Source of the DNA: Siphonodentalium dalli
Taxonomy: Eukaryota > Mollusca > Scaphopoda > Gadilida > Siphonodentaliidae
Assembly (NCBI GenBank): GCA_032622095.1
Contig: CP136067.1
Coordinates: forward strand, 41,337,549 to 41,401,548
Reading direction: 5' to 3'
Length of the DNA stretch: 64,000 nt
In this document: piece by piece, positions 23,201-64,000 of the stretch
How positions within the stretch are numbered: position 1 is the stretch's first letter
Layout: each line of letters begins with the position of its first letter
The notes under the pieces: generated by a model
What the model was told of the DNA's origin: nothing
What the model saw: the letters and a program-made list of their open reading frames with translations, nothing else
Databases searched by the model: none
Program-made: the position numbers and the translations under genes

Positions 23201-26200
23201 AGTCGTGTGTTGTCTTTTGGCGGTGGCCATTTTACATCGGTGGTTCGAAATGGGGTATTGGGAGCCACCCTGCAACACCATGGGTCGGCGCCCAGATGGG
23301 TCCAAATAGGACAGCCATGTAATTCTTCAGTACCTTGACTGATTTAGATCAAAGGATGAATGTTGTAAGGTGCCCCATGATCCTATTCGAACCACCCCAA
23401 GACCCCACCCGATGAAAAATGGCCGCCACCCAAAGCAACAAATGAGCAGACTGATTTCACGTGCTTCATTATAGGAATGGATTGGGACGGCATCCTAACT
23501 TTATACAAGAGCACGCCGTCGGGGCGTGGCATAATACGCCCGTTTCTGGAGTAGTGTGGGGCATGTAGACAGAACCCATATTTGAACTTGATCTGTATAC
23601 CAAATTTGGTTCAGTTCACTCGATTCAATCTAAAGTTATCATCCGGAAACCAAAAGCGGATGGACGGACGGACGGACGACACATTTACATAATACGACCG
23701 TTTTTTTCAAACGGGAGTATAAAAATGTAAAAGTCGAATAGTTGACATTGAAAGTCGCAATTTGTTGCCATTCATCGGAAAGATCTCAGAGAGCTTTCCG
23801 ATGAATGGCAACAAGCCATATTTCTGACTAAATCCTGAAAAATTACCCATAATTCTGCTGTGGTTACGGAATCGATTACCTTTTGGACATTACTGATATT
23901 ACTATTCGATTTGCTGTTTACTCTTTAACATATTTGAGTGGTATGTGAAGTTATGATATCATCAGATGATATTTCTAATACTACACTGTCTCGGGCAGAC
24001 TGGCTAACAGACTGGACTCCAGCCGAACCGGTGAGTTCCTCAGGGAAATGGCTACATGCCTGATTATAGCATCTGTCATTTGCAGAATGGGGTCCCCAGA
24101 GTGTGAATTTGGTGACGCTATCCCGCACAGGGGGGGGGGGGGGGTGATTCTGCTTAGGTCTCATCTTCTCTTGAGAGTTTCTTTATTATAAAATTTCTAT
24201 AAAAGCTTAGATTCTATTTAATTTTAGTTTAGTTTCTCCATATCCCCAAATTGGCATATTGCATAATCGAGGTTCCCATGGGTGTACATAACAATATTCA
24301 CTATTTGGGAACTTCAATCTGAGTCTATGTTTCCCATAGCAGATGAGGCTTAAGCAGAATGAGGTCCCCAGAGGGTGAATTTAGTGATGCTAGCCCGATA
24401 TGTGTGATAGCGTCACTAAATTCACCCTCTGGGGACCTCACTCTGCAAATGACAAACACACTAAATTCAGGGTTGCATGGCTACATGCCTTGGGGTGAGT
24501 TGCATGTGGTTGGGGTATTGGTCAAAAGTTTCAACAGCATATTGAAATTTCAGACCAAGAATAGGTAGAGATTGTTCCAATATAGCTTGAGTTTGATTGT
24601 TCCAATATAGCTTGAGTTTGATACCAATATCTGTGTGAAATATGTTGTTTTTAGAACCAAGGTTTCGAATATTTGTTTATATTCAGTCACAGTTGTAGAC
24701 TAAAATGGTGATCAGTTGGGAATTATCCAAACATAAAGGGATGTTAGGTTGGAAATTTCTAACCAGTTGAAATTTGAGTAGTTGGAAAATTCCAATGTAA
24801 ACGTCGTCAGATTCAACATATATGCATGATATTAGTGATGCGGACCGGACCACCTTGGGTGGTCCGGTCCACTGCCAACGCGGTCCAGGCCATTCCGGTC
24901 CGGTACACATGCCTGGACCGGTCCAAAACGGTCCGGTCCACCTATAATAGGCTATATGTTAATGAATTCTCTGTTTTCTCAAAGTTTTTACTCCGTATAG
25001 TACAAACTATAAGTTACTGAGTTCAGTGCATTGCAATGAGTCCATATATGTTAAAACTGACATTGTTTGCCGATTGTATGCATCATTGTCTGTCTCTGGT
25101 GGGATATTCTGGGAACGATGCACGATAATTGTATTTCTAGTAATGCGAACATGTACTAATTAAATGAATTGGACAGATAAAAATCTAGGGCCAAACCAAT
25201 CTAACATGACACTCAACTGATCGTATGCATGATTCGTATCATACTTATTTTCATAAAATTGAAATTTAAATGAAATAACTATACTGATGACAATTATACA
25301 AATGTGTACTAATATGACTACTACATTAATATTGGAGTCTTGGAGATTGTGATGGCTGATTGTATCATCCTGACAATTACAGGTATATACCTAAGTTCAA
25401 CTACTATTGGATTAACCCTTTACCCAACAGAAGGGCCCTGTGCCAATGCATTCTCTTATATATGCGAGTCGACCATAGGTCGCCTCGCATATATAAGAGA
25501 ATGCATTGGCTTAACACATTAAAAATTCTAAAATTGTTAAAGATTGTAAGAAAAAATGGTAAAAAGTGTTAAAAAACATATTTTTTTAGGCCAATGCATT
25601 CTCTTATATATGCGAGGCGACCTATGGTCGACTCGCATATATAAGAGAATGCATTGGCACAGGGTATAACTGTAACTATCACAATGTGGTCAAGGAGCCG
25701 GTTCCAATGATATCCATATTTGTATGGTTCTATTGAGACAGACCGAAGATATTTTAGGCTGTTGAAGCTTTATTTGGCCGGTTTTGGCCGGTTTGTTGGG
25801 TAAAGGGTTAATGTGACTGTCTTGTCTTTCATTATAAGGAAATTGACATGTACAAAGTACATCTATACATTGTTTTCGTGGCATCAAACATTTAATAGAT
25901 ATTAACCACTTGAATGCGTCAATACATCGTTGCTAATTGATAGGACGGCAAATACGCAATAATATTCGCGATAGTTTATTATAACTGAAGTAAAATAGTG
26001 GACCGGACCGGAGAGTACCGGACCGGCGGAAAAAAGCGGTCCGGTCCAGTGACACCCGGTCCGGACCGGACCACGGTCCACCCCTGGACCGCGGACCGGA
26101 CCGGTCCAAAGCGGTCCGGTCCGCATCACTACATGATATATGTGTGGAATCACTTGAAGATGCGATGGAATGGTGTTTTTTCCGAAACATGCATTTAGTA

Positions 26201-26463
26201 AATTGCCTTTTCATTATGAGCTTTTTTTGTTGTTGCAGGGATACAGTGACCATATTGTTGGCAGCGTCTCAGAGTGGGTCGTAGGAATTCTTCTTGCTGT
26301 GTACTTCTGTACATTTACACTTGAGTTCCGCAAGTTTGAACTGTCCAGTATCTCTATAGAGTTCACAGACTCTGGGGACATGAACAAACATCACGCAGAG
26401 ATGACGCCCAATGGGGTGCATCTATCTCACAAGGAATACACACAAGGTACTCGCAGTGGATAA
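17183..26463 (+). CDS. DRAM-family autophagy modulator gene (exons joined; 5' end incomplete)
   Basis: This gene codes for a predicted multi-pass membrane protein of the Frag1/DRAM/Sfk1 family. Members such as DRAM1 and DRAM2 sit in lysosomal or endosomal membranes and promote autophagy; that role is family knowledge, not seen here. Exons are 17183-17250, 17644-17789, one of 19243-19444 or 20427-20607, and 26239-26463. Family landmarks in order are DTG followed by APESGVFG, RHKQV, the ANFQ tetrapeptide ending a hydrophobic segment, an H..G...F...Y.Y.QT..SW block, and a final SEW..G segment followed by EFRKFE. All junctions are GT..AG with compatible phases, except that a short exon linking the middle block to the last exon (usually a W-containing loop) was not found. 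The start exon is also unresolved. I cannot say whether the protein is DRAM1-like or DRAM2-like. It converges on PSMD2. Confidence 0.85.
17470..17555. mobile_element. GGTACTCAATNCGAT MITE fragment
   Basis: GGGTGGGTTCCTCGACTCAT to GGTCAATCGGATTATGTA. The terminal part only, between two DRAM exons. Confidence 0.5.
17644..17789 (+). CDS. DRAM-family exon ending in ANFQ
   Basis: The acceptor (cttgttctctattttcag) leads into SGLVVWLRHKQV, completing a Ser codon from the previous exon. A polar loop and the hydrophobic helix ASFVIGIIAVVGLLIVANFQ follow, ending phase 0 at gtaagt. In the family, the RYK/RHK-QV element and the ANFQ helix end occur in this order. The frame is also open upstream of the acceptor, but the strong pyrimidine tract and the phase match to 17250 favour 17644 as the exon start. 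A long inverted repeat begins about 8 bases after the donor. Confidence 0.85.
17798..17960. repeat. long foldback next to a DRAM donor site
   Basis: Arms of about 80 bp, from TATAAGGATTAACTGTCATG to its complement ending at 17960, with a few mismatches. The centre is AAAACCCGAAGGGTTTT. The left arm starts 8 bp after exon 17644-17789. Confidence 0.85.
18571..18863. mobile_element. TTAA MITE, CCCTTTCTATACT type
   Basis: TTAA on both sides. The left end is CCCTTTCTATACT; the right reads ATGGGAGAATCCATTTAGTA. It contains an inverted pair around ATGTTCAGATAATAAGTTCA. It lies between DRAM exons 17789 and 19243. Confidence 0.65.
19243..19444 (+). CDS. DRAM-family alternative exon A
   Basis: The acceptor ctttcag is followed by EKRSLKIHATGAIITFAASS, then VYMYVQTIASW and a second hydrophobic helix. 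This matches the block after ANFQ in DRAM proteins (H.SGA...F....Y...Q...S). The likely donor is gtatcc at 19445 (ending TCA T, phase 1); gtacc at 19433 is an alternative, also phase 1. It is about 39 percent identical (my count, 24 of 62) to the exon at 20427, starts in the same phase and can follow the same upstream exon. Confidence 0.75.
19871..20176 (+). mobile_element. tRNA-derived SINE
   Basis: A 5' tRNA-like head contains an A-box-like TGGCTCAATCGGTTAGG and a B-box-like GGGTTCAAATAC. The body carries TTTCCTCCACCATTAAAACT, and the tail GCTAAAGCGACATAAAACCC ends in (AATC)n. The 13-bp duplication TGTGATCAGTAGT flanks it (19858-19870, 20177-20189). The tail type is one I associate with molluscan SINEs. 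It lies between DRAM alternative exons A and B, same strand. Confidence 0.85.
20205..20876. repeat. 76-bp direct repeats flanking DRAM exon B
   Basis: AATTTATTTATAAAATACGT.. at 20205-20280 and 20801-20876 differ at one base. The second copy ends at the TTAA used by MITE copy 3. Confidence 0.85.
20427..20607 (+). CDS. DRAM-family alternative exon B
   Basis: The acceptor acttgcag precedes ELREREVHFSGAFVAFFSSA and then IYMYIQTVVSW, the same DRAM block as exon A. The likely donor is gtatcc at 20608 (ending ACA A, phase 1). The reading frame stays open to 20735, so the exact end is uncertain. It lies between two 76-bp direct repeats (20205-20280 and 20801-20876) and downstream of a SINE. The conserved H, G, YMY.QT and SW positions are kept, so it looks functional rather than decayed. 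Confidence 0.75.
20873..21246 (-). mobile_element. TTAA MITE with double hairpin, copy 3 (truncated)
   Basis: The left end TTAACCATTTACCCAACA, GGCCAAAAACGGCC and both hairpins are present, but the right terminus is lost after GGCACAG. It inserted into the second copy of a 76-bp direct repeat beside DRAM exon B. Confidence 0.8.
21480..21605. repeat. G/C-run repeat, dispersed
   Basis: A G run, GGAAAAAAGTGACATGACAT and CCCACCCCCTTTTTGCCTCC. Related to 1735-1884, 19500-19575 and 22945-23060. Confidence 0.55.
22160..22375. mobile_element. degenerate hAT-type foldback MITE
   Basis: Worn versions of GGGTGAGTTTTGTGATGCTA and AGAATGAGGTCGTTAGAGG with their complements. Confidence 0.45.
23503..23720. 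repeat. dispersed repeat with CGGACGGAC end, copy C (short)
   Basis: AAGAGCACGCCGTCGGGGCG to ATACGACCGTTTTTTTCAAA. One internal unit only. Related pieces occur near 32830-33140 and 34350-34560. Confidence 0.7.
23768..23882. mobile_element. half copy of the palindromic TA element
   Basis: The centre AGATCTCAGAGAGCT plus the right arm to GTGGTTACGGAATCGATTAC. Confidence 0.65.
24055..24475. mobile_element. hAT-type foldback MITE, copy 2
   Basis: CATGCCTGATTATAG at the left and the GAGGTCCCCAGAGGGTGAAT module near both ends. Target duplication AATGGCTA/CATGGCTA (7 of 8). Confidence 0.7.
24833..26131. mobile_element. hAT-type element with ACCGGACC arrays
   Basis: Inverted ends TAGTGATGCGGACCGGACC and GGTCCGGTCCGCATCACTA are flanked by a perfect 8-bp duplication CATGATAT (24825-24832 and 26132-26139), the hAT hallmark. 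Next to each end is a run of GGTCCGGTCC/ACCGGACC repeats. Internal sequence has no transposase similarity, so it is non-autonomous. It includes the later 400-bp TTAA MITE. It sits just upstream of the DRAM terminal exon. Confidence 0.88.
25412..25811 (+). mobile_element. TTAA MITE with double hairpin, copy 4 (nested)
   Basis: A full copy with intact TTAA on both sides, both hairpins and the GGCCGGTTTTGGCCGGTTTG end. It lies entirely inside the hAT-type element 24833-26131, so it inserted later. Confidence 0.88.
26239..26463 (+). CDS. DRAM-family terminal exon
   Basis: The acceptor ttgttgttgcag precedes GYSDHIVGSVSEWVVGILLA, then VYFCTFTLEFRKFELSSISI, matching the last transmembrane helix and the (R/F)DF.K. 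segment of DRAM1/2. A hydrophilic tail with several His and Thr residues follows, with a TAA stop at 26461-26463. The exon starts in phase 0, whereas exons A and B appear to end in phase 1. That mismatch is why a missing linking exon (2 mod 3) is inferred between about 20.7 and 26.2 kb. Confidence 0.8.
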   Translation, partial: GYSDHIVGSVSEWVVGILLAVYFCTFTLEFRKFELSSISIEFTDSGDMNKHHAEMTPNGVHLSHKEYTQGTRSG

Positions 26464-26527
26464 ATGTGAAAAATCAAAAAGGTTTGTAAATCCATGACCA
26501 CTGAGAACATGGAAAAAATTTGTTGTG

Positions 26528-26533
26528 AATAAA
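26528..26533 (+). terminator. candidate polyadenylation signal of the DRAM gene
   Basis: AATAAA lies 65 bases after the stop codon, at a typical distance for a short 3' UTR. Hexamer match only. Confidence 0.4.
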
Positions 26534-26674
26534 ATGGCTGGCATTGTATCAGTATTATTTATATAACAATGGCTTTAGCACATGACATCTCGCAATTGGA
26601 GTTATCAAACCTAACAATAAGAACAAACTTTTATGATTTTTCACATTTTTCCACTGCAAAGACCTTATATCAAA

Positions 26675-27032
26675 TTAACCCTTCCATGACTGAAGCTTCC
26701 AGAAATTTGTCAAAAACCCTGAGCCAATGCATTCTTTTATATATGTGAGTCTCCCATAGGGAGCCTCACCCATATAAGAGAATACATTGGCCTAACAATT
26801 ACCTTGACTTGTAAGCCAGTGCATTCTCTTATATATCCGAGTCTCCCACAGGGAGCATCACATATATAAAGTGTACATTGGTCTAACAATATTTACTTTG
26901 ACATTGTAAGCTAGCGCATTCTCATATATATGCGAGGCTCCCTATGGGAGACATGCTTGCTTATATAAGAGAATGCACTGGCACATGATATTTGATTCTG
27001 CATCATCGCAGCTCCCATCATGAAAAGGTTAA
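26675..27032. mobile_element. TTAA element, third type, three hairpins
   Basis: TTAA flanks; termini CCCTTCCATGACTGAAGC on the left and GCAGCTCCCATCATGAAAAG on the right. Inside are three hairpins with arms like CCAATGCATTCTCTTATATA and centre CTCCCATAGGGAG. It lies just past the DRAM polyadenylation signal. Confidence 0.72.
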
Positions 27033-27648
27033 CTGGACTCCCAAAACGATTAGCGACGAGATGTATGATCCAGGGAATATACACATGGTGAGATGTACGA
27101 TGCTCGTGTATTATACAAATGTGTATCCAGGGGATATACACACTGTGAGATGCATGACACTCATGTATTATACCAGGGGATATATACAAGTAAAGCACAT
27201 TCGTTCTATTGTAATGACAAGACATTATTGGTGTATCCTATTGTCGTGTTATTTGGGTGATCGGCTGTCTGTAACAGTTGATAGCACCATTATTATCAGA
27301 TAGGCTCGCACCAAGTGACGGTGTGATTAACATAAAGGCATTTGCATTGACTGTAGGGTCTAAATAACTACAAGAGATGTAAATGCCAAAAGCGTGAAAA
27401 AAAACAAACACTTGCAGTATGTGTACAACTGATGTTGGTTCTGAGGTTCCCTGCAATTTTTCACATTCTTGTTGCGAAAATTCAAAATTAAAAGAGAGTC
27501 CATTTCAGTCATTGATCAACCATCATGAAATGTGGCCCAACATTGACTCGACAAAACAAGCTGCTAATCCCATTGTCAATCATCAGACAATGTTATAAAA
27601 AGATGACCCTAACACACCCAGCAGACCATGGCCGCCCGACGATATATC

Positions 27649-28098
27649 CAAGTCTGCAAATAGTGTGTCTGTCATTTGCATAATGGGGTCCCCAGAGGGT
27701 GAATTTAGTGATGCTATACACAGCAGGCTAGCATCACCAAATTCACCCTCTGGGGATCCCATTCTGCTTAGGCCTAATCTTCTGGGAGTATCTATAATAA
27801 TCTCAAGTTAACATTGTTTTTAGTTACTTTTTCCCTTCCGTTCAGTTTCCCTAATTATAAACTATAAATATCCCCTAATTTGCAGAAGATAAAATGCATT
27901 ACCGAGGTGACTAATGGGTGAACATCAAAAACTTCAACTGGGAAAATTGAATCTGTCCCATAGCAGTTGAAGCCTAAGCAAATGAAGTTCCCAGAGGATG
28001 AATTTGGTGATGCTTGCCCGATGTGCAGGATAGCGTCACTAAATTCACCCTCTGGGGACCTCATTCTGCAAATGACAGACACACTATTTGTAGACTTG
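27649..28098. mobile_element. hAT-type foldback MITE, copy 3
   Basis: CAAGTCTGCAAATAGTGTG and CACACTATTTGTAGACTTG ends, with duplication GATATATC/GATACATC (7 of 8). Two hairpin modules flank a unique centre. Confidence 0.82.
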
Positions 28099-28843
28099 GA
28101 TACATCGACAATGGAACTATACATAAGCAATACTTTACTCATGTATTGATGGAGTATATGTTGTGGACACACGTGGGTGTATAATATAAACTTCATGCAT
28201 CTTCATGTCAACTATTATTGCCACACATTGATTGAGCCATTGTTTGTAAACATCTACTGTAATAATGAATACCATGACGATTATGATAAAATATGGGGCA
28301 CTGTGTATTTACTCATTACTCTCACTTGCCGAAAAATAGTGCATGCATGATTATTTAATTTCAGTCAATAATACAGCCCTGCACTATAATTCGGCCTGCA
28401 CTATTATTCGGCATGTGAGAGTACCTTGTTTGCAGCAATAATGGCTGGATGCAAGTCCTTCTGTATTATATATTTATTTGCATCAAAAACAAAAGAAAAC
28501 ATTATTTGTATAAATCGCATAAATTTTCAGACAAATACATGAGTAAAATTTTGACACCTTAAAAAGTGCCGAAAATGTTTTATGGTTAATATGGTCGCGT
28601 GTTGGAAAATCCCGAGGGCAAGCCTCCCCAAATACTCACAGGTGCCTAATAATAATGAAGGGTGGGGATTTCGGTTGAAGTTAATAGTGATGGCAATTTC
28701 ACTATGTCTCAAGGCAAAATAATAGTGATCGTTGGGAGTTTTCTCCAAGATTAATAATCGTGCTGACACTAGTACTAGGCACCTGAGAGTTGTAGTGTTA
28801 TTTTATTTATCGGCAGAATTTCTATAACTTCTATTGATCTAGT

Positions 28844-29259
28844 CAAGCCTATAAATAGTGTGTCTGTCATTTGCAGAATGAAGTCCCCAGAGGGTGAATT
28901 TAGTGACGCTATCCTGCACGGCGGGCTAGGTCACCAACTTCACCCTTTGGGAACATCATTCTGTTTAGGCCTCAACTGCTATGGGAGACCTAAGATCAGA
29001 TTGATTCTCCCAAGTTGAAGTTGGTGGTGTTCTTCTGTAAATTAGGGGATATAGAAACTGAACAGAAACGGAAAAAGTTAACTAAAAACAATGTTAATTT
29101 GAGGCCATAGATACTTCCCAGAAGATGAGGCCTAACCAGAATGAGGTCCACAGAGAGTGAATATTTGGTGATGCTAGCCTGCTGTGCAGGATAGTATCAC
29201 TAAATTCACCCTCTTGGAACCTCATTCTGAAAATTACAGACACACTATTTGCAGACCTG
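28844..29259. mobile_element. hAT-type foldback MITE, copy 4
   Basis: CAAGCCTATAAATAGTGTG and CACACTATTTGCAGACCTG ends, with perfect 8-bp duplication GATCTAGT. Confidence 0.85.
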
Positions 29260-29289
29260 GATCTAGTACTTACTTTGAGATGCTTAATC

Positions 29290-29926
29290 CGTATTAAAGC
29301 TCCCAAATGACTTCTTTTGGCTACGGAGGTGAAAAATATTTGATTTGAGTCGAGGAACCCACAAGCCTTGAAATAGTGTGCCTGTCATTTGCAGAATGAG
29401 GTCCCCAGAGGGTGAATTTAGTGATGCTACCCCGCATAGCTTACACCTCAGCAGAATGAGGTTCCCAGAGGGTGAATTTGGCGATGCTAGCACGCTATGC
29501 GGGGTAGCATCACTAAATTAATCCTCTGGGAACCTCATTCTGCAAATGACAGACACACTATTTCAAGGCTTGGGAACCCACCCATCAAAGCTCAGTGACC
29601 AGATATCGATTATTGAAATTTGTTATTTCTCGAAATGTGCAATTATTTGTTGCCCAGAAACAAGTCGTCAGACCGATTGTCTAGGACAAAATTGCGGATG
29701 AAGATGGATAACTCTAAAATCAATTGATAATACTACCATATTTCGTTGAACAACATGTTGATAAATAACACGTTTTGGGAAATTTTATACCATATAGTTG
29801 ACAGCGGTTAGCATTATTTTGTTGTAATTAATTGATTCTGATATCAAAAGCATATTTAAGAAATGTTGTTGTTGTTGTAACTTGATGATATGGGGACCGT
29901 CTGATCGAATTGAGTACCTTTAACAC
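29290..29926. mobile_element. GGTACTCAATNCGAT MITE, copy 2, split by a hAT MITE
   Basis: TTTGAGTCGAGGAACCCA, interrupted by element 29362-29572, resumes ACCCATCAAAGCTCAGTGAC and ends CGAATTGAGTACCTTTAA. Confidence 0.65.
29362..29572. mobile_element. hAT-type foldback MITE, copy 5 (nested)
   Basis: CAAGCCTTGAAATAGTGTG and its inverted copy with perfect 8-bp duplication GGAACCCA (29354-29361, 29573-29580). It inserted in the GGGTTCCTCGACTC repeat at about 29290-29930. Confidence 0.88.
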
Positions 29927-30026
29927 ACAAATAGATGAGTTTTATGGATATTTTTAATGAAATGATGTACAAGTTTCCATTCATACCAACAATTGATCAA
30001 ATAAATACATGAACAAAGTGACTATT

Positions 30027-63453
<33,427 letters not shown>

Positions 63454-64000
63454 CTGGAAAACAGAAAGCAAATAATTAGTTAACTCTAATATTTATTATT
63501 TAGTTTATAATAATAGTACAGATGATTTTTTATTTATTTTTTATTTTTTTTATTTTAATATCTTTATTTACATATTAACTTCAAGATACAAAAACATAGC
63601 CATGCGTTCACAAAGTATATTGACACATGTGTTAACATGATAATATCAATCAGAAATATAAAGAAGGGGTTGGGTGGGTGTGCTCATTTGTTTTCACGAT
63701 AAATTCGTATATATGGTATGCTCTTTTAACAGTTAACTTTAAATAGTGGACTATTTTCATGTGTTGCCTCTAATGACATGAATTAAAATAAATCAAGAAG
63801 TAAGTTGAAGTAAATAGTATTGTACGGTTAGATAGATAGATAGATAAATGTATTACTCTTATCACTGTATCATGTTCTTTTAGTATGCAAACAAAAATCT
63901 AGCGGGAGACATTGACTCATTCGTACACTATTCATATGATTACTACATTTCGTTCAATGCTATCATAACTGGATACCTGATGTGCTTTCTAACTAGCTGT
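63454..64000. other. PSMD2 intron running off the right edge
   Basis: T-rich runs near 63520-63560 and a short GATA microsatellite near 63830. The preceding PSMD2 exon is not seen, so it lies beyond the window. Confidence 0.5.

Larger units (their letters stand above)
21606..24054. other. DRAM intron, repeat remnants
   Basis: Apart from the listed repeats, I see no coding block. The missing DRAM linking exon (W-rich loop) should lie somewhere between 20.7 and 26.2 kb but was not identified. Confidence 0.45.

Noticed and set aside
23460-23505. GAATGGATTGGGACGGCATC tested as the missing DRAM linking exon
   Set aside because: It follows an acceptor-like tag but has no donor before it runs into the dispersed CGGACGGAC-type repeat.
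25340-25572. Recurring open frame with the text [18 protein letters not shown] and [14 protein letters not shown], seen at many places
   Set aside because: It is the translation of the hairpin MITE in various frames; the same words appear wherever the element lies, on both strands.

Overview
This window is intron-rich, AT-rich animal DNA with about 2 kb of coding sequence in 64 kb. The genes are split into short exons with GT..AG junctions. The protein sequence is close to vertebrate orthologues. The SINE has a 3' tail of a type I associate with molluscs. Together these suggest an invertebrate, probably a lophotrochozoan such as a bivalve mollusc; the lineage call is an inference.

Two protein-coding genes can be read, lying tail to tail. 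(1) On the + strand, about 10.9-26.5 kb, is a DRAM-family (DNA-damage-regulated autophagy modulator, Frag1/DRAM/Sfk1) multi-pass membrane protein. Its clear exons are at 17183-17250, 17644-17789, 19243-19444 or 20427-20607, and 26239-26463. The two middle exons encode alternative versions of the same transmembrane segment and look mutually exclusive: splicing both together would create a TGA at the junction. A possible 5' exon lies at 10900-11008. The start exon and a short linking exon were not found. (2) On the - strand, 63453 down to 30027, are the last fifteen exons of PSMD2/RPN1, the largest non-ATPase base subunit of the 26S proteasome. They give 583 residues in one continuous frame through to the stop; the N-terminal third lies beyond the right edge.

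Almost everything else is repeats, mostly small non-autonomous DNA transposons. (a) Several TTAA-flanked (piggyBac-type) families; three of them, with different termini, carry the same 65-70 bp near-perfect hairpin, and the commonest family carries it twice. (b) hAT-type MITEs with intact 8-bp target duplications. (c) TA-flanked palindromic elements. (d) A decayed piggyBac transposase relic at 48.85-50.23 kb and a 555-bp internally deleted relative at 61.24-61.79 kb. (e) Two tRNA-derived SINEs. (f) A 40-bp satellite of about 49 copies at 8.0-9.95 kb, a 120-bp tandem repeat at 7.04-7.8 kb, and a G-tract array at 34.6-35.72 kb. Several insertions are nested and can be ordered in time, and some sit 10-35 bp from PSMD2 splice sites.

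Layout: 0-7 kb old duplicated, degenerate repeats; 7-10.3 kb tandem arrays ended by a TTAA MITE; 10.3-17 kb repeats and the possible DRAM 5' exon; 17.1-26.5 kb DRAM; 26.5-30 kb intergenic, MITE-dense; 30-64 kb PSMD2 with repeat-filled introns. No prokaryotic features, CRISPR arrays, rRNA genes or free-standing tRNA genes were seen.
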